Shown here one piece after another: positions 60,076-64,000 of a stretch of 64,000 nt of DNA. The stretch covers positions 248,001-312,000 of the forward strand of contig NZ_CP053097.1 of the NCBI RefSeq assembly GCF_013008815.1, given 5' to 3'. The notes beneath the pieces are model-generated. The model was not told the origin of the DNA. It worked only from the letters and a program-made list of their open reading frames with translations, and searched no databases. A program made the translations under genes and the position numbers. The stretch is from Mycoplasma miroungirhinis (lineage in GTDB: Bacteria; Bacillota_I; Bacilli_A; Mycoplasmatales; Metamycoplasmataceae). The first letter of the stretch is position 1. Each line of letters opens with the position of its first letter.

Positions 60076-62662
60076 TTATTTTTTAGCTTCATCCATATAT
60101 GAAAGTAATTTAGTTTGAGATAAATTTTTAATATTTTTTTGTGATGTATCTACCATTTGAGAATACAATGAAAAAATATCTTGTGCATAATTTTTAATTT
60201 TTGTTTTTTGTTGATCATTTAAGGTTGTATTTGCAAGTGTTTGATCCATATCATGAGATAATTTATTTTTATATCTATCTGTTGCAAAAAGTATTTCTCA
60301 ACCACCAAATAATAATCATCTTCTTCCTAAAGTTTTTATTTTGCTTCTGTATTCAGGACTAGAAAATACTTTAGCAATATGAGATGATTCAAAACCTTGT
60401 TTAGTAGTACCAAACATTATAAAATGTCAATCTTGTGAAGTAAATTGTAAATCATCTAACATTTTATTATTATTTTCTTTTATATTTTCTAAAATTAAAT
60501 TGATAGTTTCTTCTAAATTATTTACATTTGTAAAATCACTATCTAATTTCAATTGGTTAAATTTTTGTTTATTTAAATCATTAAATTGATTATTTATTTC
60601 TTTTATTTTATTAAAAGTTTTTACTGTTAAATTACCAAAATTATTTTCATTCTTTTCATCTAAAATATCTGCTCCAGGGTTTGGAAAAGTGAATCTACCC
60701 GATCCTATTGTAGCTGGATTAACAACATTTTTATGAGAAGCGGTGGTGAAAATTTTTTCAAAATCAACTGAAAAAGGTTGTAATATTTTTAAAATTTCTG
60801 ATGAATAGTTTTGTATTTCTTGTTGTTGGTATCCATAAACTTCGACAAATTTTTGAGTTTGTGTATCAACTATTTTATTAATTGTTTCATCTAATGAATT
60901 ATAAATATCACCAAGAATTTTAGTTTGAATTTTGTCTTTTGCTCTTTGTAATTGTTGTTGTTTTTGAGCATTATTATCTACTGTTGAAAATGTATCTAAA
61001 ATTTCTTGACGTTTATTATTAAATGCTTGAGTATTTTCTTGTTTAGCTGTTTGTTTTACTGCTTTTAAATCATTAGCTACTGAATCTTTTTTTTGTAATC
61101 CACTTATTGTAATAATTTTAGTTATTAATAAATCACTTAATTGTGGCTTTAAAGAAACAATTTCAGCACTAAAAGTTATTGTTCCTTGTTCAATGTTTTT
61201 TCAATTATCTTCGATATGGATGTTTTGTAATTTAAAGTTAAATGGTTCATAGGTAGTTTTTAAATCAGCAATTTCTAAATCTTCAATATAAGTTTTAGAT
61301 AAGAAAGTACCATCATTTTTTGTATATGAATTTTTATTTTCAGCAATTTGAATTAATCTTTGAGTTTCTTCATTTAGTTCTTTTTGATGAGAAGTTAAAA
61401 ATTCAGAAATGATTTCGGTTTTTGGTTTAGTAGTAATATTTTCATTTAAAGTTTGGTTTAATTTTTGTAATTTATATGTAATGGTAATAGTTCCATCTTG
61501 ATCATTTTTAATAACTTGTTTATCTATAATATTTACATCAGCTCCAAAATCACTAGTTTGTAAAATTTTATCATCAGCTACTTCAGAAGCTAAAGTAGTT
61601 TGTTTATTAATATTTGAATCTAAATGATAAATATTTGCAAGTGAATTTAAATATCTTAATGTTAATTGTTTTTCATTTTCAGTATTTGTTAAGAAATTAT
61701 TAATAATAATATTTTTTGTTTCAGATTCAATATTTGGTTTTTGTTTAGAAACAAGTTTAAAATTAACATCTAATTCACCATTTTCATCATCTGCATTTAA
61801 TGAATTAATTTTTGCATTATAATTATCATTTTCTGCAAAAAATACGTCTGTATCTTTAATTTTTGATGCTTTAGTTTCTTCTTTGTTAATATTTTCATTT
61901 AATTGTAAGTTAGTTATTTTTTTAATTTCTAAATTTAAATTATTTAAAATATTTTGATCAGTTGTTAAAAATCCATTAAATGTAAAAGTTTTTAAATCTG
62001 ATGTAATTTTATTTTTTGATTTAGTTTGTAGTTCTAAAGATATAGTTATAATACCTTTTTCATCATCAACATTAATAGTTTTGTAATTAACTTTATAATT
62101 ATTAGTATTGTAATTGGTTGCTTGAATATTACTTGTATTAGTAATAACATTAGATGCTAAAAATTGTTTTAAGGAATTATTAATATTTAGATTAAGTTTG
62201 TTTAATTCAAAATTGATATCTTGTTTTATTGTTCTAAAACCTGAAAAGGTTTGTTTTTTAGTTTGTGAATTTTCTCAAATATTTTGAGCATTTTTTTGTC
62301 TTATATAATATGCAACTTCAAAAGTACCTAATTCATCGTTAGCTTTTAGCGATGCAAGTTGAAAAATAATTTTATCATCGGTTTTATTTTCTAAAAAAAC
62401 ATTTTGATAAGTTAATGTAGAAGCAAAAATATCTTTGGCTTCTTGGTTATTTAAATTTAAAGCTACTTGTTTAGTTTTTAAATAATTATCTAATGGAGAG
62501 AGAGAGAGAGAGAGAGGAGTCTTTATTTTTATCTACTTTATCTTCTGTCTGAGTATCAACATTAGGTTTGGCACAAGAATATAAAGCAATGGGACTAATT
62601 GCTAATATACTAGTTAAAAGTGATAATAAAATAATTTTTTTATTTCATTTTTGATTTTTCAT
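60076..62662 (-). CDS. Phase-variable lipoprotein with Lipoprotein_17-like repeats, presently out of frame
   Basis: Start ATG at 62662 gives a lipoprotein signal (MKNQKWNKKIILLSLLTSIL ... ALYSC, lipidated Cys at residue 30). That frame runs through a CT/AG repeat and ends at once with SIR-stop. The rest, 60076-62532, is open for ~819 codons in another frame but has no usable start. One more AG unit, or two fewer, would join them into ~862 residues. The mature part holds about five ~100-residue units ending in motifs like TFSGF, FTFNGF and ITISGL, the pattern of mycoplasma Lipoprotein_17 (PF04200) proteins, then a coiled-coil C-terminal region. Surface location is firm; function unknown. Confidence 0.88.
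62497..62516 (-). repeat. (AG)10 dinucleotide repeat in the lipoprotein gene (contingency tract)
   Basis: Ten perfect AG units on the plus strand (CT on the coding strand), about 50 codons into the gene. It encodes alternating Ser-Leu in the upstream frame. Unit gain or loss changes frame: frames agree at 8 or 11 units, not at 10. Confidence 0.95.
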
Positions 62663-62691
62663 ATTTTTTATCCTTATTTATGTTTAAAAAA

Positions 62692-62732
62692 AATATTAGA
62701 AATAATCAATTATTTAATTAATTTCTAATATT
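62692..62732 (-). terminator. Terminator between the membrane protein and lipoprotein genes
   Basis: Perfect 12-bp stem AATATTAGAAAT/ATTTCTAATATT with a T run on the minus strand. Its presence implies the lipoprotein gene has its own promoter or depends on read-through. Confidence 0.8.
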
Positions 62733-62749
62733 GTAGTAATTATTTATTT

Positions 62750-63727
62750 TTATTTGATAATAACATTAATGATTGCAATTAAGTCTTTTACTTTTTCTTT
62801 TAAGATTGTTTCAGATTCTAGTGCGATATTAAATAATATTTCAAATTTAGGGTATAAAACTTTTTTAATTGTTTCATAATCTTGTTCATTAGTAATTAAT
62901 TTATGTGCCTCTACTCTTGAATCTTCTCTGAATGTCTTTAAAACATCTTTAAATTTAACTAATTGAGCTTCAATTCCTTCTGATTCTAAATTATCAAAAC
63001 TAATTTCTTTTACTTGATTTGCTAATGTTTTAATTTCATTTTCATAAAAAGTAGTCATATCAGTAATTAATGAATCAACAACTGGAATGTTTTTAGTTTC
63101 GTCATTATCTCTTAAAGATTTAAATGATTGATTTGCTACTGCTACTAAATTTTTTGCATTTCCATCTAAAATTGTTAATAATCCATATCTTAAATCTTCT
63201 AATGTTTTTTTGTTTAATTCTTCTTTAACAAATGTTAATGGATCTGAAATTTGAGTACCATCATTTACTTTTTTAATTAATGTATCTAAAATATTTTTTA
63301 AAACTTTGTTTAATACTTCTGAACCATCTGCATAAAATTGTACCATTTGAATAAGTTCATCATTTCCAGTTACAGAATCAAGTACATTTTCAATATCTGT
63401 AATTTTACTATTTAATCTATCTAAAATAGATTGAGAGAATTGTTGTACTTTTTGAGTTAGTTGTGCTTGTTTTGCTTCATCATTCAATTTAGTTAAACTA
63501 TTTCAGTCTTTATTAATATTTGCTGCAAATCTTGTTTTAACATATGATAATGTTTTTTTGGCAAAATTATACATTCCATTCATATTATCCATTCCCATTT
63601 CTGGGTTTTGAGTTGTGTTATTTTTCTTTGAAATGATTGAAGTGGTTGCAACGATAGGTACAACAATTAAACCTAAGCTAACTGTAATTCCTATAATAGC
63701 TGCTAGTGATTTATTTTTTAATTTCAT
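62750..63727 (-). CDS. Membrane-anchored helical protein of unknown function
   Basis: 325 residues. N-terminal signal anchor (MKLKNKSLAAIIGITVSLGL then IVVPIVATTSII), a short Asn/Met/Gly-rich stretch (MGMDNMNGMYN) and then predicted all-helical sequence to the end, without Cys. No lipobox. One TGA Trp at NKDWNSL. Not recognised; location, signal and neighbours suggest a surface-exposed protein linked to the downstream lipoprotein gene. Confidence 0.82.
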
Positions 63728-63780
63728 TGTTCAACTTTCTATATATTTTAATTTTATAAATAATTAACTATATTACATTT

Positions 63781-63840
63781 TTATATATTATATGTTATAT
63801 TTTATCTTATTTATATATTATATGTTATATTTTATCTTAT
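63781..63840. repeat. Perfect 30-bp tandem duplication upstream of the membrane protein gene
   Basis: TTATATATTATATGTTATAT followed by TTTATCTTAT occurs twice in direct, exact tandem. It lies 54 bp upstream of the membrane protein start, where a promoter would be expected. Copy-number change would alter the spacing of upstream elements. Confidence 0.9.
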
Positions 63841-63929
63841 TTATCAATAAAATGAAGAAATTTCAATCATAAATAATCTTAAAAATAAGATAAATTATTT
63901 AAATTGAAAACATTTTATTATAAATTATT

Positions 63930-64000
63930 TTAATCTTCAGAAATTTCTTCATCAAAAATTTCTTCTTCAACTTCACTTTCAGATTCAATTTGTTGTTTAA
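63930..64000 (-). CDS. 3' end of an unknown gene with an acidic C-terminus
   Basis: Only 23 codons and a stop are in the window. The tail is almost entirely Glu, Asp, Ser, Ile and Gln (QQIESESEVEEEIFDEE...). No identification is possible. Its codon pattern is clearly coding (no competing frame makes sense). Confidence 0.6.
   Translation of the reverse strand, partial: KQQIESESEVEEEIFDEEISED

Noticed and set aside
63930-64000. Frameshift in the acidic tail at the window edge
   Set aside because: On careful reading the frame is continuous to the stop at 63930-63932.

Overview
The window is from a wall-less, AT-rich bacterium of the Mollicutes. UGA must be read as tryptophan: nearly every long gene is open only if TGA is sense, for example at the conserved Trp after the ILP motif of Lon and throughout DnaE, DnaX, LigA and ParC/ParE. 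Candidates are the Mycoplasma/Metamycoplasma/Mycoplasmopsis group or Ureaplasma; I cannot fix the genus from sequence alone. There is no rRNA, one tRNA (His), one RNase P RNA and no CRISPR array.

Left part (1-25.3 kb, almost all minus strand). A 3'-truncated lon gene lies behind a CIRCE heat-shock operator. Next comes a nucleoside-salvage operon (deoD-deoA-deoC-upp), then tRNA-His, then a Bacillus-like replication/repair block (dnaX-ybaB-recR-tmk-holB-rsmI). A second block matches the Bacillus polA-coaE-dnaB-dnaI neighbourhood and ends with gapA. A very large SF1 helicase-nuclease gene carries two frameshifts. It is followed by dnaE, thiI and an ezrA-like gene.

Middle part (25.4-39 kb, mostly plus strand). 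rpsD; an ECF transporter energising module (ecfA1-ecfA2-ecfT) with ligA; then on the minus strand pgsA, a small membrane protein and rnpB; then comEA-comEC-holA, a GH13-like gene that has lost its catalytic residues, rpsT, ppa and an M42 aminopeptidase.

Right part (39-64 kb, minus strand). This is the accessory, surface-exposed region. It holds a leucine-rich-repeat protein gene set between two copies of a ~130-bp repeat, a decayed pseudogene, and a giant 3758-residue membrane-anchored coiled-coil repeat protein with an 18-bp homopolymer in its promoter region. After housekeeping genes (tyrS, a 38-residue basic protein, parC, parE) comes a lipoprotein gene of about 860 codons whose frame is broken by an (AG)10 repeat, next to another membrane protein and a 30-bp tandem duplication.

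The main discovery-type signal is a set of probable contingency loci. The lipoprotein is in an OFF reading-frame state set by a dinucleotide repeat, and the giant protein has a poly-T tract just upstream of its -10 box. Together they suggest two different switching mechanisms, translational and transcriptional, acting on neighbouring surface proteins. Secondary signals are the doubly frameshifted helicase-nuclease, the catalytically dead GH13 protein and the P-loop-less DnaI-like protein.
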